Program-made: the position numbers and the translations under genes
Part shown: in pieces, positions 44,624 to 52,844 of the stretch
Layout: every line of letters begins with the position of its first letter
How positions within the stretch are numbered: position 1 is the stretch's first letter
The notes under the pieces: generated by a model
Told to the model about the DNA's origin: nothing
The model's input: only the letters and a program-made list of their open reading frames with translations
The model's database searches: none
DNA from: an uncultured Fluviicola sp.
GTDB lineage: Bacteria > Bacteroidota > Bacteroidia > Flavobacteriales_D > Crocinitomicaceae
Direction: 5' to 3'
Assembly (NCBI RefSeq): GCF_902168135.1
Contig: NZ_CABHOL010000020.1
Coordinates: 49,735-113,734 of the forward strand
DNA: 64,000 nucleotides

Positions 44624-45092
44624 TTTTCTTAAAATTCTGCTTGTACGCATGTTTATGCGCCTTCAGAACGGTTTCAATAGTACCACCTTGCATTGGTTTT
44701 CCACATAGAATGGTGTGGTATTCAACTCCGTCAAACTTGAATTTCAGGAAAGTAACGGACAAGCCCAAAAGGGAAAACGAACGCGCTTTTTTGATACAGA
44801 TAAATTCAAGTACAAATGATCGCTCGGATAAAAGCTTAACGATGACCACATTGTTTTTGATGTAGCCTGTGGCTAAGGTCACCCGAATGATCTTCACCCA
44901 GATAGTAAAAATGATTGCCAAACCGATGAAAGTTGCCAACGGAATTGAAAAATGATCAGTCATTTGGATCGAAAGCCCTATAAACAGTGAACTTATTAAA
45001 AGATATGAAAGGACAAATAGCCCAAAGGCTTGTTTCCGATTATCCGGATTGAGCAGTATTCGATCCGTATTAATTAGCACGGTAGAATTCAT
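44613..45092 (-). CDS. Two-helix membrane protein
   Basis: 159 residues from the ATG at 45092 (MNSTVLINTDRILL). A TTG start 63 bases earlier is unlikely. Two transmembrane helices (about 22-42 and 50-70), then a soluble, basic C-terminal domain (about 80-159) with a PH-like beta feel (LEFICIKKARSFSLLGLSVTF). Its stop codon lies inside the rnpB P1 helix region (44613-44615), so the two transcripts overlap in antisense by eleven bases. Confidence 0.6.
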   Translation of the reverse strand: MNSTVLINTDRILLNPDNRKQAFGLFVLSYLLISSLFIGLSIQMTDHFSIPLATFIGLAIIFTIWVKIIRVTLATGYIKNNVVIVKLLSERSFVLEFICIKKARSFSLLGLSVTFLKFKFDGVEYHTILCGKPMQGGTIETVLKAHKHAYKQNFKKSKP

Positions 45093-45178
45093 AATAGCAG
45101 TAAGAAGTTTGACTAAAAATAAATTAAATTTAAAATAGTACCTAAATTTTAACAATTTAATTTGATTACTTAGTTGAA

Positions 45179-46036
45179 CTAATGAATTTCCAGTGCACGG
45201 ATAATGAAATTAGGCTGAATGGTTTTGAAAGTTGAAAGCTGGTTCCTGTTCGAAGCGATCTGATGTTGGAAACGGCAGTAAAATTCCACGAATTGTTGTG
45301 AAGCAATCTTGTTTCTACTGTATTTGTAAAGGCTCACACTTGTGAAATTAGTGATAAAACGCTGTTTTTCTACCAGGTAATGGAAGCACCTGGATTTATC
45401 GTAATGAATATCCTTATTAGAGTGCTCAGCAACCTGGCTTAAAGTAGAAATCAGGTACTTCGGATTTAAAGGACCTTTATTGGCGGTTAAGGAAGCAAAT
45501 TTTGTTCTGGCCAGTTTCATCAGGTAGGATATCCGGTTGGATTCGATAGTAACCTCAGGATGAATACTGTCTTTTCCGAATTTTGACCAATTTAATGAAG
45601 TGCAATTTGCTGCGGAATCTTTTTCAGTGATCAGTATCAACGGATCATGACATACCGGGACCCAAAAACCATGATTATTGTTGAACTGGCGGTCCATGTT
45701 CCGAAAAAAACTACGGTCGCGCAATTGACTGAATAAACTCTGGTTATATAAGCTTTCACGCAGACTGTCGGAAGATAGCAGTAAAACGTCGATACCGGTA
45801 TTGAATTTATTCTTTTGGATTGTCCGGGCAATTTCCGCACTGGTTTGGTAAACAACCTGAACAGAAATCTTTTTGGAAGCTTCAAATTCTTTGATAAACA
45901 TACTGTCAGCCGGACAATAAACATCCGTATAGACTATGACCTTTTCATGAGCACTCGGTTTTGCTTCGTCAAGCACACAGGAATGAAGGCCCACAAAAAG
46001 CCCTGTAAAAAGGACGTAAATCTTCCAATTCAACAT
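45179..46036 (-). CDS. Lipoprotein resembling periplasmic solute-binding proteins
   Basis: 285 residues. Signal peptide with lipobox HSC (Cys20). The mature domain begins VIVYTDVYCPADSMFIKEFEASKKISVQVVYQTSAEIARTIQ, the pattern of type 2 periplasmic binding proteins (iron- or spermidine-like), but shorter and without transporter neighbours. The C-terminal half is unusual (QRFITNFTSVSLYKYSRNK). It may be a solitary substrate-capture or signalling lipoprotein. Confidence 0.6.
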   Translation of the reverse strand: MLNWKIYVLFTGLFVGLHSCVLDEAKPSAHEKVIVYTDVYCPADSMFIKEFEASKKISVQVVYQTSAEIARTIQKNKFNTGIDVLLLSSDSLRESLYNQSLFSQLRDRSFFRNMDRQFNNNHGFWVPVCHDPLILITEKDSAANCTSLNWSKFGKDSIHPEVTIESNRISYLMKLARTKFASLTANKGPLNPKYLISTLSQVAEHSNKDIHYDKSRCFHYLVEKQRFITNFTSVSLYKYSRNKIASQQFVEFYCRFQHQIASNRNQLSTFKTIQPNFIIRALEIH

Positions 46037-46059
46037 GGGGCAAAGATAGTGGTATTTCG

Positions 46060-46067
46060 TACTTTTG
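46060..46067 (+). promoter_or_regulatory. -7 box before the HEAT-like gene
   Basis: TACTTTTG matches TAnnTTTG and ends 16 bases before the GTG start, leaving a leader of about ten bases. Confidence 0.55.
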
Positions 46068-46083
46068 TAAAAAAAAGATTCCA

Positions 46084-46662
46084 GTGTCGAAAAGCAATTT
46101 AAATAAACAGGAAAAGTTAAAGATCAATACACTTTTGAGTGATCTGCAGAGCAAGGATGAAGTGAAGATCGCGAGTGCCATTAAAGCATTTGCAGTTCAC
46201 GGTCATGCCACAGTTATAGAACCGATCATTGAAGTATGGAGATCTGGTTTGTCTGCTGAAAATGAAGTATTGGTGATCGATTTACTCCAAAGCTTGAAAG
46301 ATACTTCGGCAATTGAACCTCTGATGGAGGCCTTTAACGATCCCGAAAATGTGGATTTGCGCAGAAAACTGGTGAGCGCTTTCTGGAATTCCAAATTGGA
46401 TTTCTCGGATTACCTGGCAGATTTCGTGCTGTTTGGGATCGAAGGTGATTTTTTAGACGCGTTGGAGGTGATCACACTGATAGAAAATTTTGAGACAGTT
46501 GCTCCTGAATCGGCTATTTTGGAGTCGCAGTTATTGCTGACCGAATATTTCGGGCAGACAGAATACAGGAATGACCAGAAAGATGCGATCTTAACTGATT
46601 TGGCAATGCTTCTGAAAGATTTCTCGGAGTTGGACGGAACGGACGATCTATTCTTAGAATAA
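46084..46662 (+). CDS. HEAT-repeat-like alpha-helical protein
   Basis: 192 residues from a GTG start (MSKSNLNKQEK). The -7 box leaves no room for an earlier start. All-helical, with HEAT-like repeats (for example SAIKAFAVHGHATVIEPIIEVW and SAIEPLMEAFNDPENVDLRRKLVSAFW). Acidic tail DLFLE. It is cytosolic, and a scaffold or regulator role is inferred from HEAT repeats. It converges on the deoxynucleoside kinase gene with a nine-base overlap. Confidence 0.7.
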   Translation: MSKSNLNKQEKLKINTLLSDLQSKDEVKIASAIKAFAVHGHATVIEPIIEVWRSGLSAENEVLVIDLLQSLKDTSAIEPLMEAFNDPENVDLRRKLVSAFWNSKLDFSDYLADFVLFGIEGDFLDALEVITLIENFETVAPESAILESQLLLTEYFGQTEYRNDQKDAILTDLAMLLKDFSELDGTDDLFLE

Positions 46663-47268
46663 ACCGTTTATTTCCGCATCAATGGATTGGATGATCTTAC
46701 CCAAATCTTCCTGGTTTTCCGGGAAGCGGTTGTTATCCACATCAATGATCAGTAATTTTCCGCTGTCGTAGGTAGAAATCCACGCCTCGTAACGCTCATT
46801 CAAACGCTTTAGATAATCCAAACGGATACTTTCTTCATATTCTCTTCCGCGCTGCTGGATCTGATTTACCAATGTAGGAACAGAAGCCCGAAGGTAAATC
46901 AATAAGTCAGGAGCGGAAACAAAAGAGTCCATCAGGTTAAATAAGGAAAAATAGTTTTCAAAATCGCGGGTAGTCATCAGACCCATGGAATGTAAATTCG
47001 GTGCAAAAATGAAAGCATCCTCATAAATAGTTCTGTCCTGGATCACATGAGTAGTGCTGTTTTTGATCTCCTGGATTTGTGTAAAGCGGGAGTTCAGGTA
47101 ATAGATCTGCAAATTGAAAGACCAGCGCTGCATATCTTCGTAGAAATCATTCAGGTACGGATTCATTTCGACATCCTCAAAATGAGTCTCCCAGTTGTAA
47201 TGTTTTGCCAACATTTTTGTGAGGGTTGTCTTTCCGGACCCTATATTTCCAGCTACTGCAATATGCAT
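46654..47268 (-). CDS. Deoxynucleoside kinase
   Basis: 204 residues of the dNK/dGK family. The P-loop is GNIGSGKTT (7-15); a DRTIYEDAF motif near 78-86 and a lid-region arginine cluster (QQRGREYEESIRLDY) are visible. It phosphorylates deoxynucleosides to monophosphates in nucleotide salvage; the base specificity is not determinable. Normal length. Its 3' end overlaps the HEAT-like gene by nine bases. Confidence 0.9.
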   Translation of the reverse strand: MHIAVAGNIGSGKTTLTKMLAKHYNWETHFEDVEMNPYLNDFYEDMQRWSFNLQIYYLNSRFTQIQEIKNSTTHVIQDRTIYEDAFIFAPNLHSMGLMTTRDFENYFSLFNLMDSFVSAPDLLIYLRASVPTLVNQIQQRGREYEESIRLDYLKRLNERYEAWISTYDSGKLLIIDVDNNRFPENQEDLGKIIQSIDAEINGLF

Positions 47269-47404
47269 AATTTATGAGTTTTTTGGGGTGACTAAAATAC
47301 AAATTCCGCCTACATAAATCGCTCTTTGTTCAAAAAAAAGTAGGTGTACGATGCATCGTGTGCATACTTTTGTGTGATTGCATGAATTGAGTTGGTAAAT
47401 GGCA

Positions 47405-47436
47405 GTTTAAGGGCGAAAAATTTTTCGCTCTTAAAC
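47405..47436. repeat. 32-base near-perfect palindrome
   Basis: GTTTAAGGGCGAAAAA (47405-47420) pairs with TTTTTCGCTCTTAAAC (47421-47436) over 16 positions with one G-T pair and no loop. It lies just after the stop of the minus-strand gene at 47443 and could be an intrinsic terminator or a protein-binding site. No T run follows on either side. Confidence 0.6.
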
Positions 47437-47442
47437 GTTCAA

Positions 47443-48255
47443 TTATTGAATAATCTTAAAACAATAAAGCATCATCTCTGTCTGAACATACAACCGGTCA
47501 CCCGAAACTTCCATTTTCAGGATCTTTGAATCAAGTATTGCATCTCCGGCAAAGAAAAAAGAAACAAATTTCGAATTGATGTCAACCGTTTGGATATTCT
47601 TTCCTTCTGCTATTAAAAAATAATCCTGGATCGGGTAGATTGGTTTGTGAGGAGTGAGTGTGGCAACATCCATGAAATTCCCGAATTGATCGAACCAGGC
47701 AACCTGGTTTTCTTCGTCGAACAGGTATAGACGGTTGTCAATTTCCTGCATGTTTACAATGGATTTCATATTTAGTAATCCTTTTACATTTTGAACTTGC
47801 TGGCCCTGTCCGTTGCGAAGAGTAATCAATTCGATTCTGGAGTTCGGTTCATCGTAGATCCAGATGCGGTCTGTTTGAATGGATGCACTCATACTCGCGG
47901 CGAGGCTTATATTCAGATCACTGAGATTAATGCAGTCGCCTTGCAAAGCAAGGGCATTGTCCAAAAAACAGATACTCTGCTGGTCTTCGGAGAAAAGTGC
48001 AATTTTCAAGGGGTTTTGAGCATCGATCTTTTGGATGTTTCCCAATGATTTGATGCTTTCCTGCAGCATGAGCTGACCTTTGGCATCGCGTTTCTGAATA
48101 CTTTGGTTTTGATAGACGATACTTTGATGCATCGGATCGATGTCCCAGATTGCAGTGGAGTCCAGTTCCAGGTGCCAGAGTTCTTTCCATGTTTGCTGGC
48201 TAAACCCGAAGCAGGGAATAGCAAGCATCAAACAGGAAAAGAAAAATCTATACAT
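47443..48255 (-). CDS. Secreted beta-rich protein of unknown function
   Basis: 270 residues from the ATG at 48255. Signal peptide MYRFFFSCLMLAIPCFGFSQ. The rest looks like a beta-propeller of short repeats (VAWFDQFGNFM, IWIYDEPNSRIELITL), with FLDNALALQGDC and no T9SS tail. It overlaps the GH3 gene stop by eight bases, so both belong to one transcript. A surface or periplasmic partner of the GH3 ligase is possible but unsupported. Confidence 0.65.
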   Translation of the reverse strand: MYRFFFSCLMLAIPCFGFSQQTWKELWHLELDSTAIWDIDPMHQSIVYQNQSIQKRDAKGQLMLQESIKSLGNIQKIDAQNPLKIALFSEDQQSICFLDNALALQGDCINLSDLNISLAASMSASIQTDRIWIYDEPNSRIELITLRNGQGQQVQNVKGLLNMKSIVNMQEIDNRLYLFDEENQVAWFDQFGNFMDVATLTPHKPIYPIQDYFLIAEGKNIQTVDINSKFVSFFFAGDAILDSKILKMEVSGDRLYVQTEMMLYCFKIIQ

Positions 48256-49780
48256 ATTGAATGGTTTCAAACTCGGCTTCCTGCAAGATTTGTTCCACGA
48301 TTTCGCGTGAATTCATCAGGCGCGGTACCTTGTGCTGTCCACCTAATTTACCTTTTTTTTGCAGCCAGGCATCAAAACTCCCTGATTTTAAAACGTGGAG
48401 CAAAGGTTTTCCCAGGGCCATGTTTTTAGTTCGTTTGGCATCATAATCGGAATTGATTGCCCGCAGGGATTCGTCCAAAAGGAACATGAAGCGATTGATA
48501 TCATTGGGTTTTCGTTCAAATTCGATCAGCCATTCGTGCTTACTTTGTGTATTTCCGTCCATGTAAATAGGAGCAACGGTATATTCACGGATAATTGCAT
48601 CTGTTTTGGAAGAAGCTTCCGCAATGGCATGATCGGCATTGTTTACAATGACTTCCTCTCCCACAGAATTAATGAAATGTTTCGTTCTTCCGGATAGTTT
48701 GAAACGGTATGGTGTTTTTGAGGTGAAACAGATGGTGTCTCCAACAATATAACGCCAAAGACCTGCGTTGGTCGATATTACCAGTGCATATTCTTCACCC
48801 GGTTCCACCTCATCGAGTTTGCAAATGACTTTGGAATCGGTACCTTCAAAAGCATGCATCGGGATGAACTCGTAGTAGATCCCATAATCAAGCATCAACA
48901 AGAGTTCATTGGAACCATCCACATCCTGTATCCCGAAAAAACCTTCGGAAGCATTGTAGGTTTCCACGTAATGCATGTCATCAAACGGGATTAATTCCCG
49001 GAAAGCTTCCCGGTACGGTTCAAAGCTCACGCCGCCATGCATAAAAAGTTCCAGGTTCGGCCAAACTTCCCGCAGATTCGATTTACCGGTGATCTCCAAT
49101 ATTTTTTTAGCCAAAACCATTGTCCAGCTGGGAACTCCGGCAATAATGTACACATCTTCTTCGATAGTACTGCGCGCCATGAGTTCAATTTTTTCCTCCC
49201 ATTCGGTCATAAGAGCAATTTCTTTGGAAGGAGTTCTCCGGATTTCCGCCCACCAGGGCAGATTTTTCAAAATAATGGCAGAAAGATCACCCAGGTATGC
49301 ATCATCGGCTACAGGAAGGACTTGTGCACTTCCGCCTATGATCAAATGTTTTCCTTTATAGAGTTTCCTGTTTGGAAAGTTTTCGTAGTAAAGTGCCAGC
49401 AGGTCTTTTCCGCCTTTGTAGTGACAATCTTCCAGTGACTCTTTTGTTACCGGAATGAATTTACTGCGTTCGGAAGTAGTACCGGAACTTTTTGCGAACC
49501 ATTTGGTGTCCTGAGACCAAAGCAGGTATTGTTCTCCTTCCATCAAACGATCGATCCATGGTTTCAGGGATTCGTAATTGTTTAAGGGAACTAATTCTTT
49601 AAAATCAGAATAAGACCGGATTTGATGGAAATGGTATTGCTTGCCGTAAACAGTTTGTGTTCCCTGTTCAATCAATTTTTCGAAGAGTTCATGCTGGACA
49701 TCTTCCGGGTATTTTCGAAACAGCTCGATCTGGTGTAAGCGCTTCTTAATGACCCATGCAAAAATCGAATTGAACGGCAT
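48248..49780 (-). CDS. GH3-family acyl-acid amido synthetase-like ligase
   Basis: 510 residues, the full GH3 adenylate-forming family, best known from plant auxin and jasmonate conjugation. The ATP-binding SSGTTSERSKFIPVT motif (about 101-115) and YNASEGFFGIQD (about 270-281) match. Bacterial GH3 homologues are common in Bacteroidota and their acyl and amino substrates are largely unknown. It would activate a carboxylate with ATP and couple it to an amine. Transcribed with the secreted protein at its 3' end (eight-base overlap). Confidence 0.88.
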   Translation of the reverse strand: MPFNSIFAWVIKKRLHQIELFRKYPEDVQHELFEKLIEQGTQTVYGKQYHFHQIRSYSDFKELVPLNNYESLKPWIDRLMEGEQYLLWSQDTKWFAKSSGTTSERSKFIPVTKESLEDCHYKGGKDLLALYYENFPNRKLYKGKHLIIGGSAQVLPVADDAYLGDLSAIILKNLPWWAEIRRTPSKEIALMTEWEEKIELMARSTIEEDVYIIAGVPSWTMVLAKKILEITGKSNLREVWPNLELFMHGGVSFEPYREAFRELIPFDDMHYVETYNASEGFFGIQDVDGSNELLLMLDYGIYYEFIPMHAFEGTDSKVICKLDEVEPGEEYALVISTNAGLWRYIVGDTICFTSKTPYRFKLSGRTKHFINSVGEEVIVNNADHAIAEASSKTDAIIREYTVAPIYMDGNTQSKHEWLIEFERKPNDINRFMFLLDESLRAINSDYDAKRTKNMALGKPLLHVLKSGSFDAWLQKKGKLGGQHKVPRLMNSREIVEQILQEAEFETIQYV

Positions 49781-49805
49781 AAGCTGATATTCAGTGAAAT
49801 AAAAA

Positions 49806-49826
49806 AAGGAGGAAATCTTCCTCCTT
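49806..49826 (-). terminator. Terminator after the His-rich peptide gene
   Basis: AAGGAGGA (49806-49813) and TCCTCCTT (49819-49826) form an eight-pair stem. On the minus strand it is followed by a T run. Confidence 0.8.
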
Positions 49827-49829
49827 ATA

Positions 49830-49970
49830 CTATCCGAATGCGTAAATAGATCCGATGATTGCTAAAAGGATCACAGTATACACAAACCCAATTCCTACAG
49901 TTGAACTTTCGAAGAAAGTATCATTCTTATCGTGGTGATCTGAATGATGTTCTGAATGGTGTTCTGACAT
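49830..49970 (-). CDS. Histidine-rich single-pass membrane peptide
   Basis: 46 residues from the ATG at 49970. The N-terminus MSEHHSEHHSDHHDKND is rich in histidine, suited to metal binding, and is followed by a hydrophobic helix (about 24-44, VGIGFVYTVILLAIIGSIYAF). No family known. It is closed by a terminator four bases after the stop, and it lies 52 bases downstream of the zinc peptidase. A metal buffer or small membrane regulator is speculative. Confidence 0.5.
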   Translation of the reverse strand: MSEHHSEHHSDHHDKNDTFFESSTVGIGFVYTVILLAIIGSIYAFG

Positions 49971-50022
49971 AACTTCAATTTTTTTTTCAAATTTAAGATT
50001 TTGTTTGATAAAAGGAAGCAAA

Positions 50023-50733
50023 TTACTCGTTGTTTACACCAATTAATCGCAAAATGTAGTAAAACATGGTTACAATTGCTCCCAGAGAAGCCACCACGTA
50101 GGTTGAAGCTGCCAGGTTCAATGCTGTTTTGGAACGTTCGTACTCCACTTTAGTAGCCGTTCCAGAACGTTCAATCCAGTTGAGAGCCCTCTTCGATGCA
50201 TCGAATTCCACCGGAAGTGTTACAATACTAAATAAAGCAATCACACCGTAAGCAATGACAATTGCCCAAAGTACCCACTTGATAGGGAAAGATTCAAAAA
50301 GTACGGCACCACCGATAAATGTCAGCATCATCAGGATGTTTAAGAACAAACCCGAGGCGTGCTGCAGGGGAACCAGTTTTGAACGCCATTGCAAAGGTGC
50401 ATAAGCTTTTGCATGCTGAACGGCATGTCCGCATTCATGAGCCGCAATGGCTGCGGAAGCGGCGTTTGTACCGTGATAAACTTCTTCCGAAAGGTTAACG
50501 GTTTTGTTTGCAGGATTGTAATGATCGGTTAATTCTCCGGGAATGCAGGTTACACGTACATCGTAGATGTTGTAGTCGCGAAGCATACGCTCAGCTACTT
50601 CACGGCCGCTTAAACGACTTTGGGAGGGAATTTTGCTGAATTCCTGGAATTTGCTTTTTAATCGCCAGCTCACAATTAGTCCAATTCCCATGAAGACTAA
50701 ACCAATGAGCATCGCAGGTCCTAAAGGTATCAT
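50023..50733 (-). CDS. YugP-family zinc metallopeptidase
   Basis: 236 residues from the ATG at 50733. N-terminal transmembrane helix (about 4-24), zinc-binding HECGH (99-103) and further transmembrane helices near 130-185 and 210-232. It is an integral-membrane neutral zinc peptidase of the DUF/YugP family, whose substrates are unknown. An earlier in-frame TTG is not needed. It follows a terminator that separates it from the folE-bax operon. Confidence 0.85.
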   Translation of the reverse strand: MIPLGPAMLIGLVFMGIGLIVSWRLKSKFQEFSKIPSQSRLSGREVAERMLRDYNIYDVRVTCIPGELTDHYNPANKTVNLSEEVYHGTNAASAAIAAHECGHAVQHAKAYAPLQWRSKLVPLQHASGLFLNILMMLTFIGGAVLFESFPIKWVLWAIVIAYGVIALFSIVTLPVEFDASKRALNWIERSGTATKVEYERSKTALNLAASTYVVASLGAIVTMFYYILRLIGVNNE

Positions 50734-50764
50734 TCGATTTGAAATTTTCCATAAAGTTAGGGAC

Positions 50765-50801
50765 AAAAAAACGGGCTATACTTGAATTTTAACCCGTTTT
50801 A
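50765..50801 (-). terminator. Terminator after the Bax-inhibitor-like gene
   Basis: AAAACGGG and CCCGTTTT form a stem on the minus strand with a 17-base loop and a TTTTTTT tail. Confidence 0.75.
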
Positions 50802-50824
50802 ACTTAAAGAATGTTATGCGGAGA

Positions 50825-51556
50825 TCACTCCCTGCTTCCGAATAAACGAAGTAATGAAAGGAATAAATTCACGAATAGGACGTAAAGTGTAAATCCGCCC
50901 AGCAAAGCCAATTTGTTTTTGTCATCAGCAGAAATCTCCGAATCGTGTGCAAACTTTTTCAATTGCTGCATGTGGTATGCCGTTAAACCGGTGAAAACAA
51001 CTACGCCAAGTACTGAGATGAAAAAGCTTAATGTTTCCCAACCGATAAACATATTTACAATTCCTGCGATGAACATACCCCAAAAGGCCATCATCAGGAT
51101 GCTTCCGAATTTAGTAAGGTCCGCTTTTGTGACATATCCCATAATGGCCATCACTCCGAAAGTTCCGGCCGTAACGCCAAAGATAACGGCAATGGATGTC
51201 GCGGTATATATCACGAAAATGGTAGAAAGTGAGAATCCGATCAAGACACTATAAAGAGAAAATAATCCGAACAATAAGGGAAAAGATAATCGGTTAACCA
51301 TAGTCTGCATTAATAAAGCGACACCGATCGGAGAAAACACTACCACATAGAAAAGTGCGGATGGTTTCATGCCTTTAGGAGTTTGAGTTAGGAAATACTC
51401 TTTAATAAAATCGATATTTCCGTATTGAAAAGCAATAACACCCGATACGATCAATGCAAAGAACATAAATCCATACACTTTTGCGAAGAACTGTCTTGCC
51501 GCTGCTTGTTTTTCAGCTGTGTCAAAGCTGTAGTCGTCGATAATTTGATTATTCAT
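50825..51556 (-). CDS. Bax inhibitor-1/YccA-family membrane protein
   Basis: 243 residues with seven predicted transmembrane helices. The ending FLSLLRLFGSRE, the GLTAYHMQQLKKFA segment before the last helices and SPIGVALLM early on fit the family. Some members act as calcium-leak or protease-interacting proteins; the function here is unassigned. Its ATG follows the folE stop by a single base, so the two are cotranscribed. Confidence 0.88.
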   Translation of the reverse strand: MNNQIIDDYSFDTAEKQAAARQFFAKVYGFMFFALIVSGVIAFQYGNIDFIKEYFLTQTPKGMKPSALFYVVVFSPIGVALLMQTMVNRLSFPLLFGLFSLYSVLIGFSLSTIFVIYTATSIAVIFGVTAGTFGVMAIMGYVTKADLTKFGSILMMAFWGMFIAGIVNMFIGWETLSFFISVLGVVVFTGLTAYHMQQLKKFAHDSEISADDKNKLALLGGFTLYVLFVNLFLSLLRLFGSRE

Positions 51557-51557
51557 A

Positions 51558-52148
51558 TTAATGTAATTTAGCCTGTACTAAGTTAATAAACTCTTTTCTC
51601 GTAGAGTCGTTGCTTAAGAATAATCCGGTAAATGCGCTGGAAGTCGTAACGGAGTTTTGTTTCTGCACACCGCGCATCTGCATACACATGTGCTGGCATT
51701 CCAAAACGACTGCAACCCCTTTTGGTTTCAGGGTTTCCTGGATACAATCACGGATTTCGATGGTTAAACGCTCCTGGACCTGCAATCTGCGGCTAAAAGC
51801 GTCAACTACACGGGGGATTTTGCTCAAACCTACAATTGTTCCGTTCGGAATGTATGCAATGTGTGCTTTCCCGAAGAATGGCAGCATGTGGTGCTCACAC
51901 ATGGAATAAACTTCGATGTCTTTAACGATCACCATTTCGGAATATTCTTCGTTGAATAAGGCACTCTTCAGGATTTCCTCCGGTTTGATATCGTATCCCT
52001 GGGTAAGGAATTGTAAAGCTTTTGCTACGCGTTCGGGAGTTTTCAATAGCCCTTCTCTTTCCGGGTTTTCACCTATTTGGGAAAGAATGGATTTGTAAAT
52101 GGTTGAAATGTTTGCTGTCGTGTCGTCGTTGTAATGAAATTCGCTCAT
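51558..52148 (-). CDS. folE: GTP cyclohydrolase I
   Basis: 196 residues from the ATG at 52148. It converts GTP to dihydroneopterin triphosphate, the first step of folate synthesis and, in many bacteria, of the QueD branch. [22 protein letters not shown] carries the zinc-binding Cys and His residues, with the second Cys in [11 protein letters not shown]. It sits between a QueD-like gene and a Bax-inhibitor gene. Five TGTTCAAA repeats occupy the gap before it. Confidence 0.93.
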   Translation of the reverse strand: MSEFHYNDDTTANISTIYKSILSQIGENPEREGLLKTPERVAKALQFLTQGYDIKPEEILKSALFNEEYSEMVIVKDIEVYSMCEHHMLPFFGKAHIAYIPNGTIVGLSKIPRVVDAFSRRLQVQERLTIEIRDCIQETLKPKGVAVVLECQHMCMQMRGVQKQNSVTTSSAFTGLFLSNDSTRKEFINLVQAKLH

Positions 52149-52170
52149 GCTCAATGTTTGTTTGCTAAAA

Positions 52171-52210
52171 TGTTCAAATGTTCAAATGTTCAAATGTTCA
52201 AATGTTCAAA
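52171..52210. repeat. Five tandem TGTTCAAA units
   Basis: Five perfect copies of an 8-base unit (40 bases), followed within 40 bases by inverted forms of the same motif (TTTGAAC). It lies between the QueD-like gene and folE. Confidence 0.9.
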
Positions 52211-52247
52211 TTGAACTGCTTAAACTTTTTGAACCCTTTGAACTTGT

Positions 52248-52679
52248 TTAATAAGGTTGTTTCCCGCCAAAATACTCTACGAAATTGTTTTCTGTTTCTA
52301 CCAGTTTGATTTTGCAAAGCTCACCACCGGCTTCTTTGATCGGAGCATCAATGATCTTCCAGATCTCAATAGCCAGGTTTTCCGTGGAAGCCAGCTTTCC
52401 TTTTAAGAACGGAACATCCAGGTTCAGGTTTTTATGATCCAGTTCTTCGATAACCAGCTCTTTGATTATTACACTCAGCTCTTTCAAATTGATGACAAAA
52501 CCTGTTTCGGGATTGGGCTCGCCCTTTACGGTTACGAATAATTCGAAATTGTGTCCGTGCCAGTTCTTATTGCTGCACTTACCGAAAACTTCTTCGTTTT
52601 TTTCATCGGACCATTCCTCGCGCCACAATTTGTGCGCTGCATTGAAATGTTCTCTACGGGTAATGTATACTGTTTCCAA
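52248..52679 (-). CDS. queD: 6-pyruvoyl/6-carboxy-tetrahydropterin synthase (QueD-like)
   Basis: 143 residues from the TTG at 52679 (TVYITRREHFNAAHKLW...). No ATG is available before the conserved core and a -7 box ends 19 bases upstream, so the leader is about a dozen bases. An earlier TTG at 52700 overlaps the promoter. Zinc ligands are in HFNAAH and NWHGHNF, with the GKCSNKNW Cys. It uses the folE product in queuosine (or, in some lineages, biopterin) synthesis. Next to folE, consistent with a shared pathway. Confidence 0.9.
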   Translation of the reverse strand: METVYITRREHFNAAHKLWREEWSDEKNEEVFGKCSNKNWHGHNFELFVTVKGEPNPETGFVINLKELSVIIKELVIEELDHKNLNLDVPFLKGKLASTENLAIEIWKIIDAPIKEAGGELCKIKLVETENNFVEYFGGKQPY

Positions 52680-52697
52680 GTCTTGAAAATATGAGTA

Positions 52698-52705
52698 CAA
52701 AGGTA
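52698..52705 (-). promoter_or_regulatory. -7 box of the QueD-like gene
   Basis: Minus-strand TACCTTTG. Its position rules out the TTG at 52700 as the start and supports the TTG at 52679. Confidence 0.6.
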
Positions 52706-52820
52706 AAAGTTAAAAGTGAGAAGTCGAAAAGGAATTATCAATTATTAATTATCAAGATCGGATTTTCCTCTTGATAATTAAATCATTCATAATTGATCAT
52801 TAAACTTGACGACTTTGAAT

Positions 52821-52828
52821 TAACTTTG
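52821..52828 (+). promoter_or_regulatory. -7 box of hldD
   Basis: TAACTTTG ends 17 bases before the chosen ATG at 52845 and speaks against the TTG at 52836. Confidence 0.6.
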
Positions 52829-52844
52829 TACAAAATTGAGTCAT

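Noticed and set aside
47365..47372. Plus-strand TACTTTTG as a gene promoter
   Set aside because: No plus-strand coding frame follows; kept only as a possible antisense RNA start.
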